In this document: positions 53,620-63,344 of the stretch, one piece after another
How the letters are laid out: every line of letters starts with the position of its first letter
Numbering within the stretch: position 1 is the first letter of the stretch
Assembly (NCBI RefSeq): GCF_900103475.1
Contig: NZ_FNHG01000004.1
Span: 62,001-126,000, forward strand
Length of the DNA: 64,000 nucleotides
Direction of reading: 5' to 3'
Origin: Maricaulis salignorans
GTDB lineage: Bacteria > Pseudomonadota > Alphaproteobacteria > Caulobacterales > Maricaulaceae
Notes under the pieces: model-generated
The model's input: only the letters and a program-made list of their open reading frames with translations
The model's database searches: none
What the model was told of the DNA's origin: nothing
Program-made: the position numbers and the translations under genes

Positions 53620-55056
53620 CTAGGTCTTGCTCTCTTTTGCCGCGACAGGGAAGCTCAGCGAGGCCCGCAAGCCGGGGCCATGTTCACCATCGACAAGCCC
53701 GGGCCCCTCCTCGATCCGGAACAGGCCATTATGGATATCGCTGATCGCCTGGACCAGCGACAGGCCGAGCCCCGATCCCGGCAGCGTCCGTGAATTATCG
53801 AGCCGCACGAAGCGTTGGACCACGCGCTCGCGATCAGCCTCAGGCACGCCGGGGCCGGTATCGGTGACGGAGAATTCGATCAGGCCATCGGCCGTCTGGC
53901 GCAGGCGCAGCGCCACCGCACCGCCGGAAGGCGTATATTTGACGGCATTGTCGAGCAGGTTGGCGAGCGCCTGGGAGAGCAATCCGCGATCCCCCATCAT
54001 CCGCAGCCCCTGCTGGACTTCGCTGTCAAAGGACAGGCCCTCATCCTCGCAGACCGGCTGGTAGAGTTCGGCGAGGTCGATGGCGATTTCCGCCGGGTCG
54101 AGCCGCGACATGGCGCTGCGGCTCTCGCCCGCTTCCAGCCTCGACAAGCTGAGAATGGCGTTGAAAATTCCCAGCAATTCGTCGGTGTCGGCGACCGCGC
54201 GTTCCAATGCCTGCTCACGCGCCTCGATATCACCATCCTCGCGCAGGGCCTCGTCGAGCCGGTTGCGCATGCGCGTCAGCGGCGTGCGCAAATCATGGGC
54301 GATACTGTCGCCGGTATGGCGCATGCGATGCATCAGCGCTTCGACCCGGTCGAGCATGGCATTGAAGTTTTCCGACAATTCATCGAGCTCGTCGCCAGTG
54401 AAATTGCGCGGGGCGCGGCGTTTCAGGTCGCCCGCCTTGACGCTGCGCGCGACCGCATTGATGCCGTCCAGCCGGCGCACGAAACGGCGGCTGACGAAAA
54501 TACCCGCCGCCACGCCCAGCGCCAGGGCCAGCGCCGAGGCGGCCAGAATGGTATTGAGCATGCGGCCGACGAGGCGGTTCTCCTCATCGACATCGAGGCC
54601 GACAAACAGGCGATAACCACTGGGCAATTCGATAACGCGGCCACGGCCGGCCCGGTCATCCTTGTCGGTCTCGGTCGTGCCGCCGGCCGGAGGGCGCCGA
54701 TAGGTGAATTGCAGTCGCCCTTCATCATCGGGCTGGATGTCCGGCAAGCCGGACAGATTGCCCGACAGGGCGCGTCCCGATGGATGGACGAGAAGATAGA
54801 GATAATCGGCACCGCCACCGACCGTACGCTGCAGGATATAGCGGTTGATGTCGCGAATGCCGCCGACCTGGAAACGCGCTTCCAGCGCCTCCATCTCTTC
54901 AAGGATCGCATCATCGGCGCGCCGCATCATCATCCCGGCCGACGCCACATAGACGAAGGCCAGGATGACGAAACTCGACAGCGCAAACAGCCCGGCCGAC
55001 AGGAGGGTTTGCCGGAAAGCGGTTGTTCTGAGGAAGGCGGCGCCGCGATGACTCAC
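53620..55056 (-). CDS. Two-component sensor histidine kinase
   Basis: A 478-residue membrane kinase. Spans at about 17-40 and 168-188 flank a periplasmic domain of about 125 residues. A HAMP domain follows (190-245, FVRRLDGINAVARSVKAGD), then the H-box SIAHDLRTPLTRM with His254 and an HATPase with NLLDNAVKY, DTGPGV and GSGLGL. It lies six bases after the OmpR-type regulator gene and is certainly its partner. With degP upstream, an envelope-stress (Cpx-like) role is a reasonable inference. Stimulus unknown. Confidence 0.9.
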   Translation of the reverse strand: MSHRGAAFLRTTAFRQTLLSAGLFALSSFVILAFVYVASAGMMMRRADDAILEEMEALEARFQVGGIRDINRYILQRTVGGGADYLYLLVHPSGRALSGNLSGLPDIQPDDEGRLQFTYRRPPAGGTTETDKDDRAGRGRVIELPSGYRLFVGLDVDEENRLVGRMLNTILAASALALALGVAAGIFVSRRFVRRLDGINAVARSVKAGDLKRRAPRNFTGDELDELSENFNAMLDRVEALMHRMRHTGDSIAHDLRTPLTRMRNRLDEALREDGDIEAREQALERAVADTDELLGIFNAILSLSRLEAGESRSAMSRLDPAEIAIDLAELYQPVCEDEGLSFDSEVQQGLRMMGDRGLLSQALANLLDNAVKYTPSGGAVALRLRQTADGLIEFSVTDTGPGVPEADRERVVQRFVRLDNSRTLPGSGLGLSLVQAISDIHNGLFRIEEGPGLVDGEHGPGLRASLSFPVAAKESKT

Positions 55057-55062
55057 GGGCGA

Positions 55063-55734
55063 TCAGGCCTGCAAGCGATAGCCGGCCCCGCGCACCGTGT
55101 GCAGCAATGCACGCGGGAAGGGCTTGTCGATCTTTGAACGCAGGCGGGAAATATGGACATCGATCACATTGGTCTGGGGGTCGAAATGATAATCCCACAC
55201 CTTCTCCAGCAACATCGTCCGTGTCACCACCTGGCCGGAATGTTTCATCAGGAATTCCAGCAGGCGGAATTCGCGCGGCTGCAGCAGGATTTCCTCCTCG
55301 CCGCGCATCACCTTGCGGGCGAGAAGGTCCATTTCCAGATCGCCAACCACCAGCCGGGTCTTCACCGCATCGGGATCGCGCCGGCGGGCCAGCGCCTCGA
55401 CCCGGGCGAGCAATTCAGCGAAGGCATAGGGCTTGACCAGATAATCATCGCCGCCGGCCTTCAGCCCCTCGACGCGGTCATCGACCTCGCCGAGGGCTGA
55501 CAGGATCAGAACCGGGGTCCGGATATTGTCACCGCGCAGCGCGGCGACCATCGTCAAACCATCCATGCGCGGCATCATCCGGTCGACGACGAGCACGTCG
55601 TATTCGGCGGCGCGGGCCATCTCCAGCCCCTCTTCGCCGTCGGGGGCGTGATCGGCCACATGACCGGATTCACGCAATCCCTTGCGAATATAATTCGCCG
55701 CTTCGCGGTCGTCTTCGACAATCAGGATACGCAT
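55063..55734 (-). CDS. OmpR-family response regulator
   Basis: A 223-residue regulator. The receiver has Glu8/Asp9, phospho-acceptor Asp51 (VVDRMMPRMDG), the Thr/Ser switch region and Lys101 (YLVKPYAF). The winged-helix output domain (about 125-223) contains LLQPREFRLLEFLMKH and VIDVHISRLRSKID. The ATG at 55734 has GGAGG eight bases ahead, whereas the ATG two codons upstream is only two bases from it, so the inner ATG is chosen. It lies 16 bases after degP and before its kinase. Confidence 0.92.
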   Translation of the reverse strand: MRILIVEDDREAANYIRKGLRESGHVADHAPDGEEGLEMARAAEYDVLVVDRMMPRMDGLTMVAALRGDNIRTPVLILSALGEVDDRVEGLKAGGDDYLVKPYAFAELLARVEALARRRDPDAVKTRLVVGDLEMDLLARKVMRGEEEILLQPREFRLLEFLMKHSGQVVTRTMLLEKVWDYHFDPQTNVIDVHISRLRSKIDKPFPRALLHTVRGAGYRLQA

Positions 55735-55750
55735 GGACATGTCCTCCCGG

Positions 55751-57259
55751 TTATTCGGCTTCGCCAAGCTGGAGCGCGATATAGCGCTGACCAGCCTGGG
55801 TTTCGACGAGCAGGAGAATCGCATTGCGATTGCCAGCCCGGGCCGCGTTGATCGCGTCTCTCAACGCTTCGGTCGTGCCGACAGCGCGGCCGCCAGCTTC
55901 AAGAATGATATCGCCGCGCGACAGACCCTTGCGGGATGCTTCACCGCCCGGCTCCAGGCTTTCGATCACAAGACCGACCGTGCCGGCAGCCAGACCGCGG
56001 CCATCGCGCACTTCATCGCTCAATTCCGACAGGGTCATGCCGAAAATGTCGACACTCGCCTCGGCCTGCTCCCGGCTGGGCAGCTGGTTCAGCGTGGAGT
56101 CATCCGGGCGTTCACCCAGCTCGACGCGCAATGTACGTTCGCGGCCATCACGCAGGACGCGGAACCGTACATCGGTGCCCGACGAGAACTCGCCAATACG
56201 ACGGGTCAGGTCGCGTGAATTCTCGACGCTCTCATCATTGACCGCCAGCACGACATCCTCGCGCTCGAAGCCGGCCTGGTCGGCCGGGCCGCCCGCAACA
56301 ACCGAGCTGATGATCGCACCGGTGCTCTCTTCCAGCCCCATCGCGCTGGCGATATCCTCGGTGACATTCTGGATGCCGACGCCGAGCCAGCCGCGCGACA
56401 CATGGCCATTCTCACGCAAGGCAGCGACGACGCGTGCTGCGACATCGGACGGAATGGCAAAGCCGATCCCGACACTGCCGCCGGTGGGCGAGAAGATCTG
56501 CGAGTTTACGCCGACAACCTTGCCGTCAAGGCTGAAGGTCGGGCCGCCGGAATTACCGCGATTGATCGGGGCATCGATCTGCAGGAAATCATTATAGTTC
56601 GAATTGCCGATCTCGCGCCCGGTGGCTGAGATGATGCCGGCTGTCGCCGTGCCGCCGAGGCCGAAGGGATTACCGACCGCGACGACCCAGTCACCGACGC
56701 GATAATGCGGCTGATCCTCGAGCGTGACGAAGGGGAATTCGATCTCTTCATCGACCTTCAGCAGGGCCAGATCGGTCTGTGGATCGAGGCCGATCACGCG
56801 GGCGGGATAGGTTTCACCGCCAGCGGTGCCGATCGTGATCTCGGTGGCACCATCGACGACGTGATTATTGGTGACCAGATAGCCGTCAGCCGAAATGAAG
56901 AAGCCTGAACCGAGCGATTGGCGCGGCTGGGCGGCCTGTGGCCCGGCGCGGCCGCCAAACTGACGCTCCAGCCATTCGCGCATTTGCGGCGGCATATTGT
57001 CGAGATCAACACCGGCCGGTGCCTCGTCCGGTGTCGAGCTGGCCTGGATCGTCACGACAGCCGGGCTGACATGCTCGATCAGGTCGGCGAAGGACATCGG
57101 CGCGCCGGCCGGGATGGCGGCTGCGAAATTGGGTTCCGAAATCGCCTGCATGGCATGCGCCGGGGCGATGGATTGATTGAGCAGGGAGCCGGCAGCGAGC
57201 GCGGCAAGGACCAGAACGGAAACCCCGCCAAGGCGACGGATTTTGGAAACTGACAACAT
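55751..57259 (-). CDS. degP: DegP/HtrA-type periplasmic serine protease
   Basis: A 502-residue envelope protease and chaperone. A signal peptide (about 1-36) is followed by the trypsin-like domain with the catalytic triad His133 (TNNHVV), Asp163 (QTDLALLKV) and Ser237 (GNSGGP). Two PDZ domains complete it (about 300-385, GWLGVGIQNV; and 415-495, GLVIESLEPGGEA). The Gln-rich Q-linker region typical of DegP is short. It is the first gene of the degP-regulator-kinase-glnE series, and two copies of TTGTAATGT lie upstream. Confidence 0.94.
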   Translation of the reverse strand: MLSVSKIRRLGGVSVLVLAALAAGSLLNQSIAPAHAMQAISEPNFAAAIPAGAPMSFADLIEHVSPAVVTIQASSTPDEAPAGVDLDNMPPQMREWLERQFGGRAGPQAAQPRQSLGSGFFISADGYLVTNNHVVDGATEITIGTAGGETYPARVIGLDPQTDLALLKVDEEIEFPFVTLEDQPHYRVGDWVVAVGNPFGLGGTATAGIISATGREIGNSNYNDFLQIDAPINRGNSGGPTFSLDGKVVGVNSQIFSPTGGSVGIGFAIPSDVAARVVAALRENGHVSRGWLGVGIQNVTEDIASAMGLEESTGAIISSVVAGGPADQAGFEREDVVLAVNDESVENSRDLTRRIGEFSSGTDVRFRVLRDGRERTLRVELGERPDDSTLNQLPSREQAEASVDIFGMTLSELSDEVRDGRGLAAGTVGLVIESLEPGGEASRKGLSRGDIILEAGGRAVGTTEALRDAINAARAGNRNAILLLVETQAGQRYIALQLGEAE

Positions 57260-57331
57260 GGGTAAGACAGACCTTTCTTGTTCGAGCCGTCGCCAGATTA
57301 GGCAGGAAGAAGCTGACGGCGGCGTGTCTCA

Positions 57332-57352
57332 AACATTACAATAACATTACAA
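57332..57352 (-). promoter_or_regulatory. Tandem TTGTAATGTT repeats upstream of degP
   Basis: On the minus strand the sequence TTGTAATGTT occurs twice in direct repeat with an 11-base period (complement of 57343-57352 and 57332-57341), 73-93 bases before the degP ATG. Direct repeats spaced one helical turn apart are the usual site shape for OmpR-family regulators such as the one encoded next to degP. A single copy also occurs upstream of tolC. Confidence 0.5.
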
Positions 57353-57367
57353 ACGGTAACCAACCCG

Positions 57368-58603
57368 TCATGTTTCAGCGGCACCGTTTTCCTCGCGCGT
57401 CTGCACCAGGGCCGGCCCGTGCAGCGTCCGGTGCACCGGGCATTTATCGGCGATTTCCAGCAGGCGCTGGCGCTGGTCAGCGTCGAGATCGCCGTCCAGC
57501 CGGATGGCGCGGTCAAAGATGTCGACCTTGCCTTCATGGCCCTCAGCCTCGCCCTTGCGGTGGCGCACAGTGACCGTGACGCGGTCGAGCGGCAGGGATT
57601 TACGGGTCGCATACATGCGCAGCGTGATCGAGGTACAGCTGCCCAGCGCGGCATTGAGGAAACCATAGGGCCCCGGGCCGCGGTCGCCGCCACCGAGATC
57701 AGCCGGTTCGTCGGCGATCATGACATGCTTGCCGCTGACCACGTGATTGGCATAGGGCCCCTGCCCGGTTTCACGCACCACGACACCGCCCGCATCGGCC
57801 GCGGCCGGCGGTGAATCACGCCGTCCGTCTTGCACCTTGCCTGCACCGATATAGCGCTGCGCCCAGGCAGCAATCACATCAGCCGCATGGCGCGCATCCT
57901 CCGGATCGCTGAGCAGGTGATCGGCACCGTCGAGGTCGAGATAGCTGCGCGAATGCCGCGCGGCCCGGAAGAGTCGCGTCGCATTCTCGACGCCGACGAT
58001 ATTATCGGTCGGCGAGTGCGCGATCAGCAGGGCAGGCTTGAGCGCGGCGACGGCATCTTCCAGTGAATGGCCCTCGATATCCTCGAGAAACTGCTTGCGG
58101 ATGCAGAAGGGGCGCCCGCCCAGCATCACCTCGGCCTGCCCCTTGGCTTCGATCTCGGCAATGTCCGGGTGGAAGGCCTGGCGCACGTGCGACGCATCGG
58201 CCGGCGCGCCCAGCGTGGCAATCGCCCGCACCGACGGCAGCCGGGCTGCCGCCGCGATCACCGCCGCGCCGCCAAGGCTGTGGCCGACCATCAGGGCCGG
58301 CGCTTCATAGCGCTCGGCGAGAAAATCGCCGGCTTTCACCAGGTCCTGGATATTGGAGGAGAAGTTGGTATTGGCGAAATCACCCTCGGACTGCCCCAGC
58401 CCGGTGAAGTCAAATCTCAGGACCGCAAAGCCGGCCTGCGCCAGATGGCGGGAGACCCGGCTGGCGGCATGGATGTCCTTGGAGCAGGAGAAGCAATGCG
58501 CGAACAGCGCATAGGCGCGCGGCGTGCCGTCGGGGGTTTCGAGGCGTGCGGCGAGCGTCTCGCCAAGCGCCCCTGGAAATTCAACGCGTTCGGATCTGGC
58601 CAT
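57368..58603 (-). CDS. Alpha/beta hydrolase-OsmC fusion protein
   Basis: A 411-residue two-domain protein. Residues 1-255 are an alpha/beta hydrolase with nucleophile elbow GHSLGG (Ser109) and a late catalytic histidine in GADHLL. Residues 275-411 are an OsmC/Ohr-like domain whose two reactive cysteines are retained ([10 protein letters not shown] and DKCPVHRTL). OsmC proteins reduce organic peroxides with these cysteines. The fusion occurs in many proteobacteria. Hydrolysis of an ester-type peroxide product followed by reduction is conceivable but unproven. Monocistronic. Confidence 0.88.
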   Translation of the reverse strand: MARSERVEFPGALGETLAARLETPDGTPRAYALFAHCFSCSKDIHAASRVSRHLAQAGFAVLRFDFTGLGQSEGDFANTNFSSNIQDLVKAGDFLAERYEAPALMVGHSLGGAAVIAAAARLPSVRAIATLGAPADASHVRQAFHPDIAEIEAKGQAEVMLGGRPFCIRKQFLEDIEGHSLEDAVAALKPALLIAHSPTDNIVGVENATRLFRAARHSRSYLDLDGADHLLSDPEDARHAADVIAAWAQRYIGAGKVQDGRRDSPPAAADAGGVVVRETGQGPYANHVVSGKHVMIADEPADLGGGDRGPGPYGFLNAALGSCTSITLRMYATRKSLPLDRVTVTVRHRKGEAEGHEGKVDIFDRAIRLDGDLDADQRQRLLEIADKCPVHRTLHGPALVQTREENGAAET

Positions 58604-58658
58604 TATTCTCTCCCTGTCGTGTGAACAGAGATAGGGGCCACGGCCGGCAACGCCAAAC

Positions 58659-59147
58659 CTATTGCTGTGACGGCGCAGTCACGTCTGCTTGATCGGCCGG
58701 CCCGGCGGCCTCGTCGCCTTGCCAGACTCCTGCCTCGCGCAGGGCTTCAGCGACCTCCGGCGGCATATAGGTCTCATCATGCTTGGCCAGCACGGTTTCG
58801 GCCTGGAAAACGCCATCGCCGCGGAACCGGCCCTCGGCAATCACGCCCTGACCTTCCCGGAACAGGTCCGGCAATATGCCCGCATAAACGACGCGCACGG
58901 TCTCGACGCGGTCGGTGATGGCAAAGGCGGCGCCGTCGGTTGTGCCGGTGGTATCGATAGATTCCTCAAGCACCAGCCCGCCGACCCGCACCCGTTCGCC
59001 AGCCTCCGGCGGCGCGGCCGCGATCTCGCTCGGGCTGTAGAAGAAGACCACCGAATCGCGCAGCGCAAACAGGCCCAGCGCCACGGCAGCGGCGAGGACA
59101 AGCGCGGACAGGGCGATCGTGGCGAGACGGCGATTACGGTGACGCAT
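58659..59147 (-). CDS. ccmE: Cytochrome c maturation haem chaperone CcmE
   Basis: Periplasmic haem chaperone of cytochrome c biogenesis (system I), 162 residues. One N-terminal membrane anchor (about 8-28) precedes the OB-fold domain. The haem-binding motif is present as [12 protein letters not shown], with the covalent-haem His123 and Tyr127 (HxxxY). The family opening FFYSPSE follows the anchor. Its ATG shares one base with the stop of the DUF938 methyltransferase gene. The remaining ccm genes are not in this window. Confidence 0.94.
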   Translation of the reverse strand: MRHRNRRLATIALSALVLAAAVALGLFALRDSVVFFYSPSEIAAAPPEAGERVRVGGLVLEESIDTTGTTDGAAFAITDRVETVRVVYAGILPDLFREGQGVIAEGRFRGDGVFQAETVLAKHDETYMPPEVAEALREAGVWQGDEAAGPADQADVTAPSQQ

Positions 59148-59806
59148 CACAAAGGGCTCCGGCGGCGAAAGACGAGGGACAGATTATTGGCAGGCATTTC
59201 ATGTCGGTCCGGCGCGGCCCAGCCGGCGGCGGCGAACAGTGCCTCCACATCGCTTCGCGCCCGCACACCCCATTGGGCATTGCGCGATTTGAGCGAGCGG
59301 TCGAAATCAAGATTGGACGGCGCCGTCGCTGCACCCTCCAGATAGGGCCCATAGAGATAGACCAGGCTATCATCCCCGGCGATCAGCGTCCGGCTGGCTG
59401 CCGCAATCGCCTCGGCCACAGCCCAGGGCGCAATATGGATCACATTCAGGCAGACCAGGGCGTCAAAGCCGCCCAGGCCCGCATCCCAGCCAGGACGGGT
59501 CAGGTCGAGGTCGAGCGACGGGCGCATATTCGGCGCCATCTCGGCCGCCCAGGCGTTCTGGCTGGCGCGGGAGACGGCATCGGGGTCGCTGGGTTGCCAG
59601 CCGATGTCCGGCCGACGTTGACAGACCGACACGGCATGCTCGCCCGTTCCCGAACCGATCTCCAGCACGCGGGCGGACGGCGGCAGCAGGCCGGCCAGCA
59701 GATCGCCAATCGCGTCGCGATTGCGCGCAGCACTCGGCGAGAACAGCCGAGCTGCCTTGGCCTGGCGCGATTCGAGCGCGATCTCGGATGGGGATTGATC
59801 CGTCAT
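59147..59806 (-). CDS. DUF938 SAM-dependent methyltransferase
   Basis: A 219-residue Rossmann methyltransferase of the DUF938 family. The family opening FSPSAARNRDAIGDLL is followed by motif I VLEIGSGTGEHAVSV (about 47-61), the acidic loop QPSDPD and motif IV ALVCLNVIHIAPW. C-terminal LYGPYLEGA and SNLDFDRSLKSRNAQWGVR are also characteristic. Substrate unknown. It is translationally coupled to ccmE downstream (TGATG), although no role in haem maturation is known to me. Confidence 0.88.
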   Translation of the reverse strand: MTDQSPSEIALESRQAKAARLFSPSAARNRDAIGDLLAGLLPPSARVLEIGSGTGEHAVSVCQRRPDIGWQPSDPDAVSRASQNAWAAEMAPNMRPSLDLDLTRPGWDAGLGGFDALVCLNVIHIAPWAVAEAIAAASRTLIAGDDSLVYLYGPYLEGAATAPSNLDFDRSLKSRNAQWGVRARSDVEALFAAAGWAAPDRHEMPANNLSLVFRRRSPL

Positions 59807-59863
59807 GGGGGCGAATTAGGCGTGCCGGGCGAGGATGGCAAGCCTGGCTGTCGCGCCTGGACG

Positions 59864-61222
59864 CTATGCCGCGGCGGCGACACCCCGGCGGCGCAGCAAT
59901 TCCGCGGCCTCGCTACTACCGGCAGCGTCGAGCAGATCGGCAACAATGGCGAGACATTCCTCGGCGCTGACGCGGCTCTGACCCGAGCTGTCGGCCACCA
60001 GGTCGACCAGCATCTTGCCGGCGTCCTGCATGCGTCGCTCTGCCTGGTCATAGATGCGCTTCTGGGCACTGGCGATCGCCGCCGCATTGGCGTGTTCGCG
60101 GGCACGGTGGAGAAAATAGAGCAATCCGGTGGCGCGCTCGATAGCGGCGGTCGGCGGCAATTGCGCCGGGATGATACGGCCGCTCTTGCCACGGCGCGGT
60201 TCGGGCAGGCCGGCATCGAGCGCGAGCGGAATCTTCTCCATCACCTTCTCGACATTGGTCGAGGCCTCGGCCCGCAAGCCAAACAGGGAACGCCCCCAGC
60301 GGCCATCCTTGCGAATGCCGAATTCCTTCACCATGCCGGTCGAATAGCCGACATAGCGCGAGAACACCTGGAAATAGAGCTCGGCCTCCGCCCGGTCGGC
60401 CGGCGGATGTTTCAGCTTGGCCGAGAAATAGCCGGTATCGGCCAGGACCGTATCACCGATCGCCGCCAGCTCGGTTTTGGAGACCACCAGATCATCGCCG
60501 CGTCGTCCGATCTTCTCGACGACGCGGAATATCTGCCAGGGGGAGGTCAGCCGCCCCATCACCAGCAACAGGTACCAGACGGCGGATTCGGGCGCGTCTG
60601 CCATCAATTGCTCATGCTGGGCGCGGACCTGTTCGCACAGCTCCGGATCGAAGTCCTCGACGACGGCCGGGATATCCAGCATCACCGCCTCAATGCGCTC
60701 GCTGAATCTGAGCAGATCAATGGCGTCATGGAGCATGGAGCGGCAATCGGGACCGAAGCGCTTGTCCAGCGCCGTCATGTCCTTGGGCACCCGGTCGGCG
60801 CGGGCGACAGCCTCAGCCAGAGCGGCGGCTGCCCGGGCCCGGAAATCATGCCAGACTGGATCGCTGGCGGGCTTGCGGCACTTGCGGGCCTCCTCGACCA
60901 GATCCTTGGCAATCTGGCGTCCAAGCCAGCCCCACATCTTGCTGAGGTCATCGGGACTGAAACGGTATTTCGATGGCGGCACCGACGCCGGCTCGGCGGT
61001 CAGGGCGCGCAGGGGTTCAAACAGATAGGCCTTGGCGAGATCGCCCGCCGGTTCGGTCATCAGCGCTTCTAGTTCTTCAAAGACCTCAAGCAGCTCCCGG
61101 GATTGCGGATCTTCCGCCCCGGCCGCCTGCGCGGCCCCGTAGAGACCAGCGCGCATCCGCGACGGCATGCTGCGCCAGAGCGCCTCAAGCTTGGTCCGTT
61201 GGTTCGGCGAAAGGTTTGCCAT
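59864..61222 (-). CDS. Conserved unknown helical protein
   Basis: A 452-residue soluble, mostly helical protein that I cannot assign to a characterised family. Features: no signal peptide or membrane span; a FRARAAAALAEAVARAD stretch and KDMTALDKRFGPDCRSMLHDA in the middle; conserved-looking YFQVFSRYVGYSTGMVKEFG (about 283-302); an Ala/Glu-rich C-terminal helix. It may be restricted to this bacterial order. A one-mismatch CtrA-like box (TTAA-N7-TTAG, 61272-61286) lies about 50 bases upstream of its ATG. Monocistronic. Confidence 0.75.
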   Translation of the reverse strand: MANLSPNQRTKLEALWRSMPSRMRAGLYGAAQAAGAEDPQSRELLEVFEELEALMTEPAGDLAKAYLFEPLRALTAEPASVPPSKYRFSPDDLSKMWGWLGRQIAKDLVEEARKCRKPASDPVWHDFRARAAAALAEAVARADRVPKDMTALDKRFGPDCRSMLHDAIDLLRFSERIEAVMLDIPAVVEDFDPELCEQVRAQHEQLMADAPESAVWYLLLVMGRLTSPWQIFRVVEKIGRRGDDLVVSKTELAAIGDTVLADTGYFSAKLKHPPADRAEAELYFQVFSRYVGYSTGMVKEFGIRKDGRWGRSLFGLRAEASTNVEKVMEKIPLALDAGLPEPRRGKSGRIIPAQLPPTAAIERATGLLYFLHRAREHANAAAIASAQKRIYDQAERRMQDAGKMLVDLVADSSGQSRVSAEECLAIVADLLDAAGSSEAAELLRRRGVAAAA

Positions 61223-61282
61223 TCGTAAATACTGACCATGTTTAAGTAAGTCGAGTATTCAGCAGTTTGGGTTAACGGCGCT

Positions 61283-62662
61283 TTAGCGTGCTGTGGCTGG
61301 CAAAATCAGACGGACGCAGAGACCGCCAAGACTGGACCGAGACAGAATAACCTCGCCATCATAAGCCTTTGCGAGATCGGATACTATGGCGAGACCAAGT
61401 CCTGAGCCAGGTGCCTTTTCATCAAGACGAACCCCACGTTGCAGCGCGGCTTCACAACCGGCCTGATCGAGGCCCGGGCCATCGTCTTCGATCAGGAGTT
61501 CGAATCCCCGATCCGCGCCCGGGCGCGCCGTGGTCCGGACCCGGGAGCTCGCCCATTTACAGGCATTGTCCATCAGATTTCCGACCATTTCCTCGAGATC
61601 CTGACGCTCGCCGCGAAAATACAGGTCCTCGGCGAGATCGGTATCGATGCTGACACCGCGTCGCGCATAGATCTTGGTCAGGGTTCGGGCGAGATCGCTG
61701 ACAGTGGGGGCAACTTCGGTTCGCGCGCCGATCGCCTTGGCGTGAGCCGCCGCGCGGGCCCGGCGCAGATGATGGTCGACCTGTTCGGTCATGATCGCAG
61801 TCTGACGTCCGACCAGATCACCGAAACCACCGCCGGCCTCGCGCGCTTCATTGGTGAGAACGGCGATGGGAGTTTTCAGGGCATGCGCCAGATTGCCGAC
61901 ATGGGTGCGCGAGCGCTCGACCAGTTCCCGCGAGTGATCGAGCATGGCGTTGAGTTCATCGGCCAGCGGCTGCAGCTCGGTCGGAAACTGGCCATCGACC
62001 CGTTCGCTCCGCCCCTCGCGGACATCGGCAACGCTATTGCGCATGCGCAAGACCGGCGCCAACCCGATCCGGACCTGGAAGAAAACACCCGCCGCGATCG
62101 CCGCGGCGAAGCCAAGCAGCAAGACACCCGAGGTAATGGCGAAATTGCGCACATCGCGATCGGCGGGCCGGCGATCCTCACCGGCCATCATGATGACGAC
62201 ATCGTCGCGGTCCGGCAGCAGCACAGCCTGGGCAACCACGCGCAGGGGCTCACCGGCGGGCCCCTTGGCGCGTCCGGTGACAATTTGTCCTGGCGAGGCC
62301 TGGGCCCGGTTGCGCAGGCCCTGTGAGGCCGCGAGCGTTTCGTCCCACAGGGAGCGCGAGACGATGAGGATACTGTCCTCACCACTCTGCGCGGTATCGA
62401 CGATTTGCCAGTAACGACCTGAGAAAACACGGCCATAGGCGGGATCGGATGGACGCCGTGCCAGCGCGACCGCGCCCTCGGCGTCGGTCTCGGCCGCTGC
62501 GACCAGCGCGCCGACGATACTGGTCAGCCGGTCATCCAGCGTGCGGATGACCGAGCGTTGATAGAGCGTACTCAATGCGATCGCGCCAACCAGCAGCAAT
62601 GCCAGCGCCCAGGCCGCCGCGCCGGCGAACAGCCGGAAGGCAAGGGAGACGCGCGAGGTCAC
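61283..62662 (-). CDS. Two-component sensor histidine kinase (PhoQ/FeuQ-like)
   Basis: A 459-residue membrane kinase. Spans at about 11-32 and 175-197 flank a periplasmic domain of about 140 residues. HAMP follows (198-250), then an H-box of the PhoQ/FeuQ kind, VGNLAHALKTPIAVL, with His260. The HATPase has NLMDNACKW, DDGPGL and GSGLGL. The start is GTG overlapping the regulator stop (GTGA). The PepSY-regulator-kinase order suggests an envelope or cation signal, as in PhoPQ or FeuPQ; the stimulus is not known. Confidence 0.88.
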   Translation of the reverse strand: MTSRVSLAFRLFAGAAAWALALLLVGAIALSTLYQRSVIRTLDDRLTSIVGALVAAAETDAEGAVALARRPSDPAYGRVFSGRYWQIVDTAQSGEDSILIVSRSLWDETLAASQGLRNRAQASPGQIVTGRAKGPAGEPLRVVAQAVLLPDRDDVVIMMAGEDRRPADRDVRNFAITSGVLLLGFAAAIAAGVFFQVRIGLAPVLRMRNSVADVREGRSERVDGQFPTELQPLADELNAMLDHSRELVERSRTHVGNLAHALKTPIAVLTNEAREAGGGFGDLVGRQTAIMTEQVDHHLRRARAAAHAKAIGARTEVAPTVSDLARTLTKIYARRGVSIDTDLAEDLYFRGERQDLEEMVGNLMDNACKWASSRVRTTARPGADRGFELLIEDDGPGLDQAGCEAALQRGVRLDEKAPGSGLGLAIVSDLAKAYDGEVILSRSSLGGLCVRLILPATAR

Positions 62663-63336
62663 GAGACGGGTGGGGTCACCGGTTCGACCAGGCGATAACC
62701 GAGACCGCGAACCGTTTCGATCCGGTCCTGGCCGATTTTCTTGCGCAGACGACCGACAAAGACCTCGATCGTATTGCTGTCGCGGTCGAAATCCTGGTCA
62801 TAGATATGCTCGACCAGTTCAGTGCGCGAAATGACACGGTCCTGGTGGTGGGCGAGATAGCTCAGCATGCGGAATTCATGCGAGGTCACCTTCACCGGGC
62901 TGCCTTCAATGAAGACACGCGCGCCGCGCGTATCGATCGACAGGCCACCACATTCAATCGTCGAGGTCGAATGACCGGCCGCGCGCCGGGTCAAGGCCCG
63001 CAGCCGCGCCAGCAATTCCTCGGTATGGAAAGGCTTGGTCAGGTAATCATCGGCACCGGCGTCGAAGCCGGCGACTTTTTCGCTCCAGCGATCGCGCGCC
63101 GTCAGGATCAGGACCGGGAAATCGCGGCCATCACTGCGCCAGCGTTCCAGAACGCTCACACCATCCAGCTTGGGCAGGCCAAGATCGAGGACGACCACAT
63201 CATAGGGCTCGGTATCGCCAAGGAAATGACCGTCCTCGCCATCCAGGGCGGTATCGACGGCATAACCGGTATCCTCGAGCGCCCGGCAGAGCTGGCGATT
63301 GAGATCAGGATCATCTTCAATAATCAGAGCGCGCAT
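62659..63336 (-). CDS. OmpR-family response regulator (PhoP/FeuP-like)
   Basis: A 225-residue regulator. Receiver pocket Glu7/Asp8/Asp9, phospho-acceptor Asp51 (VVLDLGLPKLDG), Thr79 (LTAR) and Lys101 (YLTKPF) are intact. The winged-helix output domain has VTSHEFRMLSYLAHH and TIEVFVGRLRKKIG. Receiver and output sequences resemble the PhoP/FeuP branch. It overlaps its kinase gene and lies eight bases after the PepSY gene. Confidence 0.92.
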   Translation of the reverse strand: MRALIIEDDPDLNRQLCRALEDTGYAVDTALDGEDGHFLGDTEPYDVVVLDLGLPKLDGVSVLERWRSDGRDFPVLILTARDRWSEKVAGFDAGADDYLTKPFHTEELLARLRALTRRAAGHSTSTIECGGLSIDTRGARVFIEGSPVKVTSHEFRMLSYLAHHQDRVISRTELVEHIYDQDFDRDSNTIEVFVGRLRKKIGQDRIETVRGLGYRLVEPVTPPVS

Positions 63337-63344
63337 GATTTTTC

